Positions 14,814 to 22,984 of a stretch of 39,516 bases of DNA are shown here, one piece after another. Position numbers and translations under genes: made by a program. The stretch is from assembly GCA_019429445.1 (NCBI GenBank), contig JAHYIW010000026.1:1-39516 (forward strand), written 5' to 3'. Under the pieces are notes generated by a model, which saw nothing but the letters and a program-made list of their open reading frames with translations, did no database searches and had not been told where the DNA came from. Positions within the stretch are counted from its first letter, which is position 1. The number at the start of each line of letters is the position of its first letter. Source of the DNA: Desulfuromonadaceae bacterium (GTDB taxonomy: Bacteria; Desulfobacterota; Desulfuromonadia; Desulfuromonadales; JAHYIW01).

Positions 14814-15884
14814 TCAATCGAGCCGAACCGGCTCGACGACAATGGTGATATTGTCAACGACAGCGCCTGCGCTAACCTCAAGACCGTGGTCGGCACTGTT
14901 ATCGTACATGCCGAACCGTTCCGTCGGCAACGGTGAATCACCGTACTCTTCGCGGGCACCGAGATAGTACCTTCCGGCTGCGGGCAGACTCAGCACAAAC
15001 GTCCCGTCAGCGCCAAGTGGCGCACTCAACGCCGCCGGACGTTTGTGCCCGATCACCCGCTCGGTATAGGCGAAGACATGGACCCCGGCCGCCGGATGTC
15101 CGGCACTGTCGAGCACCCGCCCTTTCACCAGCGCGCCGCCGGGGCGGCTGAACGTTTCACTCCCCGCCGCCGCATGGGTCTTGCGAATGGCGGACAAGGT
15201 GACAACCGCCGTCTTCCCCGCCAGGGCGGTGAGTGGATTTGCGGTATAGATGGCCGACCAGTCTCCTGCCATGACCGGTCCGACCTGCCCCCCCGCCAAC
15301 CGTTTGCGGGCGACGAGAAAATAATCACTTTCCGGCAGACCATCAAAGGCGAAGAAGCCGTCTTTCCCGGTCGGCGGTGACCGGCGGTAACCCTGCCCCT
15401 TGAGATCATCCGCCACGTCAAGGTAGAGGTAGACGTAAGCATCAGCCAACGGCTTGCCCTCCGCCAGTACCTGCCCTTCGATCGCCGCACTGTAGGGATC
15501 AGCATACAATTGGCTGGTTGCCGGTCGGATCGTCACCGCCTGCAATCCCGCCCAGGTGGAAGCCTGTGCTGTCACCGTGACCGGATTTCTCCCACAGAAA
15601 GCAAACAGTCCGGTAGCGGCCAGGCGACCGTACACGGCATAAACACCCGCAGGCAATTCCAGACGATAGCTGCCGTCTGCGCCGCTGAGCGTCGTCGCGA
15701 GCGGCCTGGTGCTGTAATCAAGGCTACCATAGGCGGCCACCGTCATTCCCGCTACCGGCTCATCCCCCTTGATCACCCGCCCTTCGATGATCCCGTTGTT
15801 GGCCGCACCGGCCACACTGGCCGTCGTGCCCAGCCAAGTCATCAGGACGCACAAAAAAATAACCCTTGCCAAGATACGCATCAT
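14814..15884 (-). CDS. Exported protein with three carboxypeptidase-regulatory-like domains (Creg-4)
   Basis: This 356-residue protein has a Sec signal peptide (residues 1-27). Three tandem transthyretin/CarboxypepD_reg-like beta-sandwich domains lie at about 30-125, 140-240 and 255-350. Each has the pattern G.V...G.PVAG..V.AY..., DGSYRLELPAGVYAVYGR, and a terminal NP-type turn (CGRNPVTV; YTANPLTA). The third domain ends in a GRYYLGARE, MYDNSADHGLEV block shared with its paralogs. Such domains are usually structural or carbohydrate-binding modules in secreted proteins. It overlaps the beta-helix gene at 15881-17257 by 4 nt. It is one of four paralogs alternating with beta-helix genes. Confidence 0.82.
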   Translation of the reverse strand: MMRILARVIFLCVLMTWLGTTASVAGAANNGIIEGRVIKGDEPVAGMTVAAYGSLDYSTRPLATTLSGADGSYRLELPAGVYAVYGRLAATGLFAFCGRNPVTVTAQASTWAGLQAVTIRPATSQLYADPYSAAIEGQVLAEGKPLADAYVYLYLDVADDLKGQGYRRSPPTGKDGFFAFDGLPESDYFLVARKRLAGGQVGPVMAGDWSAIYTANPLTALAGKTAVVTLSAIRKTHAAAGSETFSRPGGALVKGRVLDSAGHPAAGVHVFAYTERVIGHKRPAALSAPLGADGTFVLSLPAAGRYYLGAREEYGDSPLPTERFGMYDNSADHGLEVSAGAVVDNITIVVEPVRLD

Positions 15885-17257
15885 TTACCTCGCGGGCCGA
15901 TTTCCGCCAGCGGTTTCTTTAGCCAGGGACGAAAACGCACAATATCAAGCACGTAACTCTCCGGCCCGAACCCTTCATAAGTAACGGTCGGTTTGTCATG
16001 ACGGTCGAAGAACAGCGCGCTGTTGCCGTCGCCCACTGCGGCCAACTGCGCGGTGTCGTCCCCCCACCAGTTGCCGCTGACATCAACGTAATCGGTAAAT
16101 TCGGTCGGGGCCTTGGCGAGCAGGGGGTTCTGGGTGCGCCGCGCCTGCGCCTGCTCCATAACGATCCCCTTTGACCCGGAACGTTTTTCCCAGTCAGCGC
16201 TCTGAAAAATACCGAGTTCAACCACCTGGCGATTGCGGATAAAGTGGTTATCTTTCACCTGCGGATACGATGAATAATCGCAGAAAAGAACCACATCATT
16301 CTTTTCGAAGAGATTTTTTTTCAGCGTCGGGTTCGCCTTGCGATAGTTATAAACGGCGAGGCGATTGTCACGAAACAGGCTGTGGGTAATCGCCGGAGAG
16401 CCGAACTGGTCATTACGCACTGCGGTCTGATTGGCAATGAATGTGCTATCTTCGACCTGCGGATAGGAGAAGGAAAAATTGACCAGCGCGTTGTCGTTGC
16501 CGGAAAAATAATTGCGCGTGATCAGCGGTGTACTCTGGGTCTGGTTGCAATAGATGCCGACCTTGTTGTCAACGAAGCGGTTGTTACTGAGTTCGTCGGT
16601 GTACTTCTGCATCAGGCCGATCGCCTGTTCATTTTTCTCAAAGGTATTGCCACTGATCGGTCCGAAACTGCCATGCGATGCAATGATGGCGGCCTTGCGG
16701 TGTCCGCTGAAACGGTTGTGGCGAATTGTCGGCCGCGATTTCATTTCCACGTCAACCCCGATGTTGTTATCCGTAAAGGTACAATCCTCAATCAGGGTTT
16801 TGGTCTCGCGCAGCAATTTAACCGCCGTTTCGCAGTCGTGAAAACGGCAGTTGCGAATCAGCAGTTCTGTTTCGATCGTCGATAGTGCTACCTTTGCAGA
16901 GGAAAACTCGGCATAGGTCACAACATGGGGCCCCTTGCCACGCCCGTAAAAATCGATCCCCAACCATCCCGGCGGAGTCTGAAAGATGACGGGCCGGGTG
17001 CTGCGGCCATCAATTCGCAACAGTCCCTGCACGGTAATTTTCACGTTGGGGTCGGTCACCACAATCGTTGTGCCCGGTGCGACGAGCAACTCCGCATCGA
17101 CCGGAACGATAACACTCGCGGTGAGCTGCACCTGCTCGCGCCAGACGGTTTTTCCCGTCAGGGTTTGCGGCGCGGCGGCAACGGCAAGCACCGGGAGCAG
17201 CACCAGCGCCAGCAGCACACCCCCAACCAGATTAGCGCGACTCAAGCTGTTCCACAT
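15881..17257 (-). CDS. Exported right-handed beta-helix protein (BH-3)
   Basis: This 458-residue protein has a Sec signal peptide (hydrophobic residues 11-28, ending AVAA). A WREQVQLTASVIVPVDAELL entry region and PGTTIVV strand lead into a long parallel beta-helix of about 12-14 rungs (for example NCRFHDCETAV, CTFTDNNIGVDV, NRFVDNKVGIYC, NYFSGNDNALVN, NHFIRNRQVVEL). It ends with GNWWGDDT and YVLDIVRFRPWL. It resembles NosD, the periplasmic beta-helix protein of nitrous oxide reductase maturation, but nothing else of a nos operon is present. It is most similar to the 18262-19452 protein, sharing the tail motif. A scaffold or glycan-related role is possible. Confidence 0.83.
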   Translation of the reverse strand: MWNSLSRANLVGGVLLALVLLPVLAVAAAPQTLTGKTVWREQVQLTASVIVPVDAELLVAPGTTIVVTDPNVKITVQGLLRIDGRSTRPVIFQTPPGWLGIDFYGRGKGPHVVTYAEFSSAKVALSTIETELLIRNCRFHDCETAVKLLRETKTLIEDCTFTDNNIGVDVEMKSRPTIRHNRFSGHRKAAIIASHGSFGPISGNTFEKNEQAIGLMQKYTDELSNNRFVDNKVGIYCNQTQSTPLITRNYFSGNDNALVNFSFSYPQVEDSTFIANQTAVRNDQFGSPAITHSLFRDNRLAVYNYRKANPTLKKNLFEKNDVVLFCDYSSYPQVKDNHFIRNRQVVELGIFQSADWEKRSGSKGIVMEQAQARRTQNPLLAKAPTEFTDYVDVSGNWWGDDTAQLAAVGDGNSALFFDRHDKPTVTYEGFGPESYVLDIVRFRPWLKKPLAEIGPRGK

Positions 17258-18257
17258 TGATCGTCACCTCATGGGTCGTTGTTTGCGCATCAAAGCGCAG
17301 ACCGGGCCCCGCCAACCGTCCGTAAAATTCGTTCGTGGCAGGTCCGCCGAATTCCTGCCGGGCCAGCAGGTGGTAGGGGCCGTCACCGGGAAGCGGCAGT
17401 TCAAACCGGCCATCGGCACCGGTTGGCGCGGAAAAATAATCAGGCGTGCCGGTCATCGTCGCCGTAGCGTAGGCGAAGACATAGATCCCCGCGACCGGCT
17501 CTTTGCCCCCCCCGTGAACCACCCCGCGCACACCATGGAACGGCACCGGGTCGTCGGCTTCGAGCATTGACAAGCGGGTGATCGTCTCGATATGGATATC
17601 ACGCACTTCCCCCGCCTCGATGCGCACCGGGTTGCCATAATAGTAATTAAAATAATCGCCGATTTCAATCGGGCCGTAGCGTCCGCCCTTGAGCCGTTTT
17701 CGCGCCAGCAGATAGTAGTCACCGGGCGGTAGACGCAAACGAAAGGTCCCCTTTTCAACCGGGTGAACCAGATAACCCGGGCCCTTGAAACCATTTTCCG
17801 GGTCGTTATAAACGTAGAGATAAACCTTTTCGAGCGGCTTCCCCTGGAAGGTGATTTCCCCTTCAATCGCGGAGCGCGTCCCTGGTTGCGGCGGAGCCTC
17901 TTGCGGTACGCGAATCAGGTTGAAGCCGACATTGGTGTAACGCCCCGCCACAACCCGCACCGGACTGCCGCTGTAATAACAGAAGTGGTCCCCCGGTTGC
18001 GGAGCAGCGGGGTAATCGCGGGCGGTCAGAAAATATTCACCGGGCGGCAAATCGAGCTGATAGGTGCCGTCGAGTGCCGTTGTTTCGGCGCGACCGACCT
18101 CCTTGCCCAGAGCGATGTCGGCTACCGCGCGATAAGCACGCACACTGACCCCGGGAACCAGTTCGCCGCGCCAGGCCGCACGCCCTTTAACGCCGCTCGC
18201 CGCCCACAGCGGTTGCGTCAGCCCTAAAAAAATGACGAAAAAAACAAGCTGTTTCAC
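17232..18257 (-). CDS. Exported protein with three carboxypeptidase-regulatory-like domains (Creg-3)
   Basis: This 341-residue protein starts at GTG 18257 with AGGAG 7 nt upstream, inside the end of the previous gene; longer in-frame extensions lack support. A Sec signal peptide covers residues 1-19 (ending LWAA). Three beta-sandwich domains follow (~20-115, 125-225, 235-335) with DGTYQLDLPPGEYFLTARD, FRLRLPPGDYYLLARKRLKG and DGRFELPLPGDGPYHLLARQ. The paired turns YYSGSPVRV and YYYGNPVRI show the operon-specific GNP signature. It ends with the DAQTTTHEVTINVEQLE strand and overlaps the next beta-helix gene by 26 nt. Confidence 0.82.
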   Translation of the reverse strand: MKQLVFFVIFLGLTQPLWAASGVKGRAAWRGELVPGVSVRAYRAVADIALGKEVGRAETTALDGTYQLDLPPGEYFLTARDYPAAPQPGDHFCYYSGSPVRVVAGRYTNVGFNLIRVPQEAPPQPGTRSAIEGEITFQGKPLEKVYLYVYNDPENGFKGPGYLVHPVEKGTFRLRLPPGDYYLLARKRLKGGRYGPIEIGDYFNYYYGNPVRIEAGEVRDIHIETITRLSMLEADDPVPFHGVRGVVHGGGKEPVAGIYVFAYATATMTGTPDYFSAPTGADGRFELPLPGDGPYHLLARQEFGGPATNEFYGRLAGPGLRFDAQTTTHEVTINVEQLESR

Positions 18258-18261
18258 GCGA

Positions 18262-19452
18262 TTACTCCTGCAAAGTGGTCGCGGCTTGCGTCCGCCAGGG
18301 GGTAAAAACAACGATATCCAGGGGATAGTCCTTCCCCCCCTCAGCGAAAGTCGGGGTGTCACGGCCATCATCGATGAACGAAGGGTTGCCCTGCGCGCCA
18401 CTGTGCGCCAATTCGGCAGTCCCCTGTTCGCCCCACCAGTTATTGATTGCCTGCACCTTGCCGTCCAGTAAACGCGGTCGGCGCTCTGCTTCACTGACCG
18501 GTGTCCCCGCTTTACGCCCGAAAGCACCTTGTTGATTCGCGACACTTTGCCGCTCGGAGCTGCCCCGCTCGCGCTCCCAGAGCGAAGACTGATATTCCAG
18601 GACCAACGCCTTCTGGTTGGCAATAAAATCGTTGGTGCTGATCTCCGGATAAGAAGAATAACCAACCGAAATTGCAATCCGGTTACGCGCCAGCAGGTTG
18701 CCGCTGATCTGTGCGTCGGAGCGTCGGTAAAGGCGAATCCCGGTTTCGTTACCGGTCAGTCGATTCCCCCGCAGTACCGGGCGAGCCGCACGATCAACCT
18801 CGATCGCCACCCCGTTGGCCGTAAAATAGTTAGCGCTGATCTGCGCATCGCTGCCGTAGTAGGCAATCATCAGCCCGGTCGGGTTCCCCGCAAACTGATT
18901 CCCAACAAAGCGCTGCGGAACGGCCCGGTAAATATATGCGCCGTACTTGCCGTTCGCACTGAAGCGACAATCTTCAACCACCGGAATCGCCTCATCTTTA
19001 ACGAACAGCCCAACTTTGCGATTTTTTTCAAAGACACAGGCCGTGATCAGCGCGGCACCCTTGCGCCGAACCTCTACGCCGACGTCATTGTCGGTCAAAA
19101 TCAGTCGTTCCAGACGCGGCGCTCCGCCACCGATCAGCACAGCGGTACGTGCTCCGCTGATCACGCTATCACGCAATACAGTGCGCTGATCACAATTTTT
19201 CAACTCGATCCCGCTCCACCCCGAACCGTCGATCCGGCTCCGCTCAACCCGCAGCACACCGGTAACCTCCAACCCGCCACCGGAAAAATGAATGATGCTG
19301 TGCGGTGCAATCGTCAACGTCACTTCCGGGGCAACGCGAACCATCTCGTGCAGGTTCCGTTCGCCGCGCCAGGTTGTATCGACCGAAATCGTCAGCGCCG
19401 CAGCGGGCAGCGGCAGCAACAGCAAGATCAACAAAAGCAGGGGGCGAGACAT
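18262..19452 (-). CDS. Exported right-handed beta-helix protein (BH-2)
   Basis: This 396-residue protein has a leucine-rich Sec signal peptide (residues ~4-20, ending AAA). It then runs TTWRGERNLHEMVRVAPEVT, a long beta-helix (rungs such as SVISGARTAVLIGG, CVFEKNRKVGLFV, NYFTANGVAIEV, NRLTGNETGIRL, NDFIANQKALVL) and the cap NNWWGEQG with tail YPLDIVVFTPWR. Start choice: ATG 19452 overlaps the previous stop (TAATG) and has GAGG 7 nt upstream, so I prefer it to ATG 19458. It is a paralog of BH-3 and is flanked by Creg-2 and Creg-3. Envelope function unknown. Confidence 0.82.
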   Translation of the reverse strand: MSRPLLLLILLLLPLPAAALTISVDTTWRGERNLHEMVRVAPEVTLTIAPHSIIHFSGGGLEVTGVLRVERSRIDGSGWSGIELKNCDQRTVLRDSVISGARTAVLIGGGAPRLERLILTDNDVGVEVRRKGAALITACVFEKNRKVGLFVKDEAIPVVEDCRFSANGKYGAYIYRAVPQRFVGNQFAGNPTGLMIAYYGSDAQISANYFTANGVAIEVDRAARPVLRGNRLTGNETGIRLYRRSDAQISGNLLARNRIAISVGYSSYPEISTNDFIANQKALVLEYQSSLWERERGSSERQSVANQQGAFGRKAGTPVSEAERRPRLLDGKVQAINNWWGEQGTAELAHSGAQGNPSFIDDGRDTPTFAEGGKDYPLDIVVFTPWRTQAATTLQE

Positions 19453-20531
19453 TACCATACCTCACGAACGGTCAGCCCACCAAGGACGGTGGTTTTTCCA
19501 TCGGCCACCGCGACGCCATGATCAGGGCGCTGATCGTAGGTTCCTACCCATTCCCCCGGTTCCAGCGGCCCGCCAAAGGTGCTGCGAGCGCCGATATAAT
19601 AGGTGCCGCCGCTTCCGAGATGAAGCGTAAAGTGGCCATCCTCACCGGTTGGTGTCGAGATATAGGTCGGTTTCCCGACCATCCGGCTGTCAAGATAGGC
19701 AAACGCATAAACGCCCGCCACCGGCGCGCCATCGCTGTCAACCATGCGCCCGCTGAGCGCGGTTCCGGTCGCCGCAAACTTCCCCTGACCGAGGCGCGCG
19801 GCACGCTGGGTGGCGCTGACAACTTTCAGTTCCAAATCACCGATATCGCGGGTCTTGCCGCGCTCCAGACGCAACGGGTTGCCCACGTAAATCCCGTTGT
19901 AATCCCCCGCCTGAGGCTCCCCCATGCGCGCCCCGTCGGCACGCTTGCGCGCGGCAAGAAAAAACTTTCCGGCCGGCAGCGGAATGTCAAAGCGACCGGC
20001 GCTATCGGTCAATACCGCATCCCCGAAAGACGGTCCCATCATCCCGGCGGCATCCTCACTGTAAACATAAACGTAGGCATTCTTGAGCGCCTGCCCGGCA
20101 AGGGTAACCCGTCCGCTCACCCCGGTGTCGGGATCAGCGACCAGCTGACCGTCACGCCCCATCTCCCGCAAACTGAACGGGGCAATCTCGCGCAAACCGT
20201 CGGTCACCGTGAGCGGATTGGCCGGACACTCCGCCATCAACATCCGCGTCCGCCCGGACTGGTCATAGTGGCGCAGTTTGCCGATCAGAAAATAGTTCCC
20301 GCTGGGCAGTGTCAACCGGAAACGCCCACGGTTATCGGTCGTGGTGACCGCAAACGGCTGGGTCGAGCGATCCTTTTCCGCCTTGAGATAGATTTCAACC
20401 TGGGCGCCGGACAATGGCTGGTCAGCAAACAACAGTGTCCCGCTCAAGCCGCTTTCGCCGGAAGGGGTACAGGCGGCAAGCAGCAGTGCCGCGCCACAGA
20501 TTAAAGTGAAAAATCGGGATAATCGGATCAT
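19452..20531 (-). CDS. Lipoprotein with three carboxypeptidase-regulatory-like domains (Creg-2)
   Basis: This 359-residue lipoprotein has the signal ending ALLLAAC (Cys ~21). It has three beta-sandwich domains (~28-125, 135-235, 255-355) with RGRFRLTLPSGNYFLIGKL, AGRFDIPLPAGKFFLAARKR and DGHFTLHLGSGGTYYIGARS, and turns CPANPLTV and YVGNPLRL. The third domain ends PGEWVGTYDQRPDHGVAV, the same tail block as the paralog at 24810-25865. It overlaps the spermidine-synthase-like gene upstream (ATGA) and BH-2 downstream (TAATG). It is likely periplasmic or outer-membrane anchored; ligand unknown. Confidence 0.82.
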   Translation of the reverse strand: MIRLSRFFTLICGAALLLAACTPSGESGLSGTLLFADQPLSGAQVEIYLKAEKDRSTQPFAVTTTDNRGRFRLTLPSGNYFLIGKLRHYDQSGRTRMLMAECPANPLTVTDGLREIAPFSLREMGRDGQLVADPDTGVSGRVTLAGQALKNAYVYVYSEDAAGMMGPSFGDAVLTDSAGRFDIPLPAGKFFLAARKRADGARMGEPQAGDYNGIYVGNPLRLERGKTRDIGDLELKVVSATQRAARLGQGKFAATGTALSGRMVDSDGAPVAGVYAFAYLDSRMVGKPTYISTPTGEDGHFTLHLGSGGTYYIGARSTFGGPLEPGEWVGTYDQRPDHGVAVADGKTTVLGGLTVREVW

Positions 20532-22984
20532 GAAGATTCCGTCGTCAGCGTCGGCCTGACCACCAGCACCAAGCCCAGAGCCAGCAGATAAACTGTTTCA
20601 CCGCCAAGCAGTGTGACATTAAAACCGAAGTTCATCGCCATCACCACCGCCAGAATAGCGCCAAGGACACTGGTTGCACTGTTGATCCCCCAGCTCCACG
20701 GCACACCGGTCGCATCATTTCCGTGAAAGAGACGCATCCCCAGCGGCAGCGGCATACCGAGCAGCAAGCCGAGCGGAGCAAGCAACAGGGTTGCGATCAG
20801 GCAACGCCAGAGAATGGTGTTGCCCATCAACGTTTCAAGGACCGGCGACAAAGCAAAGATATACAGGTTGAAGAGCAAAACCAGTGCCAAGAGAATGCGC
20901 GGCAGGATCTGTCGCTCACGACCGCGCGTTATCCGTCCGGCAAGCAAACTGCCGAGGCCGGAAAAGATCAGTAATGAAAAAAGAATCACCGCCAGTGAAT
21001 AGATCGGTGGCCCCAGAAAAAGGATAAAGCGTCGCAGCAAACCGATCTCGATCAGCATAAAGCCGAGACCGAGACAGGCAAAGTAACCGATCGGTGCCAT
21101 ACCGCTGCGCGCCAGGTCGCTACGGCGGGTCAACCACAGCGGCGCGACGATGAAGAGGGCGACCAGCACCGTCACCACCAGCAGCAGGTTACGCAGGATC
21201 AGCACCGCCCGGTCTTCAAAATTGCTTTGCTCCAAAAAGGTGAAAAGTCGAATAAAATCGACCGGTTTATACATATAATAGAAAAATGGATTATTGTCGT
21301 CGGTGGGGCGCACATTAAACGGAAAATCGCGATAGAATGCCTCGCTGCCGTTTGAAGAAAGGAGTTCCCAGAAAGGGCCATCCCCCGCCGTCTGCCCCGG
21401 CAAAAGCACAATCTGGAAAGCCTTGTCGCGCGCCTCCTCCTTGAGTCGCGCAATGTCGGCAACGGTAAAGGGTGAACGCTTGAGCATGAAGTTGGCCAGT
21501 CCCCGCTCCTTGATCACAGCGATATGTTGCGCCGGGTCAGCAACACCGAGATCGTTCAGCAATGCCAGCCCGAGGGAGACCAGACGTAACGATTCGCGCT
21601 CAAAAATAAACCGTGAAATAGTCAGAATTCCGTCATCGGTCAGATGATCCCAGTAGTCGTGAAAGGCTTCCAGCGTATAGAGATTGTTTTCCGACAGGGT
21701 AAAGGCCCCCGCTGCCGGGGCCATCCGTCCGAAGACCGCCGAGGCCTGAATCACATCGTAGCGCTGTGCAGAGCGGCGAATGAAACTCCGTCCTTCGTCG
21801 ATCACCACCCGGACTTCGGGACGTTGATACAACTGGCCGGTGAAGGCACCGAATTCCTCGTTAACCGCCTCGACGATCAGCGGGTTGACTTCGACCGCCG
21901 TGACGTGAGCGGCACCCATGCTCAGCGCCGCCAGAACATCTTTCCCTCCCCCCGGACCGATGACCAGGCCGCGGGCATGTTCCTTGAGGGTATACGGCAG
22001 GGCAATAACGTTATTGCGGAAAAAATCGAGTCCCTCATCACCGTTCCAGCGATACATGGTGGTGTAGCCGGTATCATCCACCACCATACCGAGCTGCTCG
22101 GGAACCGGTCCGCGATAGGTTCGTGACAGCCCCCACGCCTGCCCCATCTCCTGACTCTGTGACGGATAGACCGCAACCCGTGAAAAGGAGTTCCACGAAC
22201 TCCAGAGCAGATTCGGTTCGTAGCGCCCGCGCACAAAACGGATATCGGCAAAACCGTTCCAGTAGTTACCTGCGGCCAACAGCAAAAAGGTACAGAGCAG
22301 GCCGCCAAGCACCACGCGCGGCATGCGTCCGCCCCCCGCAGGGGTCAGCAGAGCGGCGGCCAGCAGGCCGATCGTTGCGATCAACGGTAACGCCGTAACC
22401 CCGCCGACCAGCTTCAACAACAAGATAATCAGCAAACAGCCGGTCCCGGCACCGAGCAGGTCCCAGCAGTAGAGGCGGTTGATATGCTCCACGTAGCGCG
22501 ACAACAACATGGTCACCGCCAGGCCGCTGAAGAAAAAAGGCAAGGCGGTGAGCAGGTAGAGGGCGGCAAGGACCAGCAGCAGCTCCCCTGGCACCCCTTT
22601 ATCGTAAAATCCCTGCTGAAACGGTTGATAAAAGGGCTGATGGAAAAAGGACAGAACCTTGAAGCCGAATTGCGGTGACCAGCGAAAGAGGTAAAAGAGA
22701 CCGAAAAAAAAGGCGACGCAGAGGCCGAAAAGCACCGCGCAGCGCGCTGCCAGCAGGTTGGCTTTCGACGTCGGAAAATGGCGCGGCAGCAGGTACACGA
22801 CCAGCGCCGCCGTGCCGAGACCAAAGAGCGCCAGAGAGATCGCCATGGAAGCAAAATGGTACCACATCAGCACCGAAAAGATCCGTGTCAGGATCAGTTC
22901 GTACATCAGGGTGGCAAGACACAGGGAAAAAAGCCCCCAACAGGTTTTTCGGCTCGGGGCGGTCATGTTACGTGTAGTTGTCAT
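20528..22984 (-). CDS. Membrane protein with spermidine-synthase-like domain
   Basis: This 818-residue protein has an N-terminal bundle of about 7 membrane helices (~15-245). A soluble Rossmann methyltransferase-like domain of the spermidine synthase family follows (~300-530), then a second membrane bundle (~600-810). The SAM-type site is seen as LVIGPGGGKDVLAALSMG followed by VTAVEVNPLIVEAV, then YDVIQASAVFGR. Such membrane-embedded SpeE-like proteins occur widely in bacteria, and their substrates are mostly unknown. There is no reason to assume polyamine synthesis here. It overlaps both neighbours by 4 nt. In an operon of exported beta proteins it might modify or flip a small molecule at the membrane, which is speculation. 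Confidence 0.82.
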   Translation of the reverse strand: MTTTRNMTAPSRKTCWGLFSLCLATLMYELILTRIFSVLMWYHFASMAISLALFGLGTAALVVYLLPRHFPTSKANLLAARCAVLFGLCVAFFFGLFYLFRWSPQFGFKVLSFFHQPFYQPFQQGFYDKGVPGELLLVLAALYLLTALPFFFSGLAVTMLLSRYVEHINRLYCWDLLGAGTGCLLIILLLKLVGGVTALPLIATIGLLAAALLTPAGGGRMPRVVLGGLLCTFLLLAAGNYWNGFADIRFVRGRYEPNLLWSSWNSFSRVAVYPSQSQEMGQAWGLSRTYRGPVPEQLGMVVDDTGYTTMYRWNGDEGLDFFRNNVIALPYTLKEHARGLVIGPGGGKDVLAALSMGAAHVTAVEVNPLIVEAVNEEFGAFTGQLYQRPEVRVVIDEGRSFIRRSAQRYDVIQASAVFGRMAPAAGAFTLSENNLYTLEAFHDYWDHLTDDGILTISRFIFERESLRLVSLGLALLNDLGVADPAQHIAVIKERGLANFMLKRSPFTVADIARLKEEARDKAFQIVLLPGQTAGDGPFWELLSSNGSEAFYRDFPFNVRPTDDNNPFFYYMYKPVDFIRLFTFLEQSNFEDRAVLILRNLLLVVTVLVALFIVAPLWLTRRSDLARSGMAPIGYFACLGLGFMLIEIGLLRRFILFLGPPIYSLAVILFSLLIFSGLGSLLAGRITRGRERQILPRILLALVLLFNLYIFALSPVLETLMGNTILWRCLIATLLLAPLGLLLGMPLPLGMRLFHGNDATGVPWSWGINSATSVLGAILAVVMAMNFGFNVTLLGGETVYLLALGLVLVVRPTLTTESS

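Noticed and set aside
18529-20504. Long plus-strand open frames opposite the beta-helix and Creg genes (330 and 399 codons)
   Set aside because: They are antisense to well-supported exported proteins, lack recognisable domains, have Arg/Pro/Gln-rich composition typical of GC-rich shadows, and lack ribosome sites.
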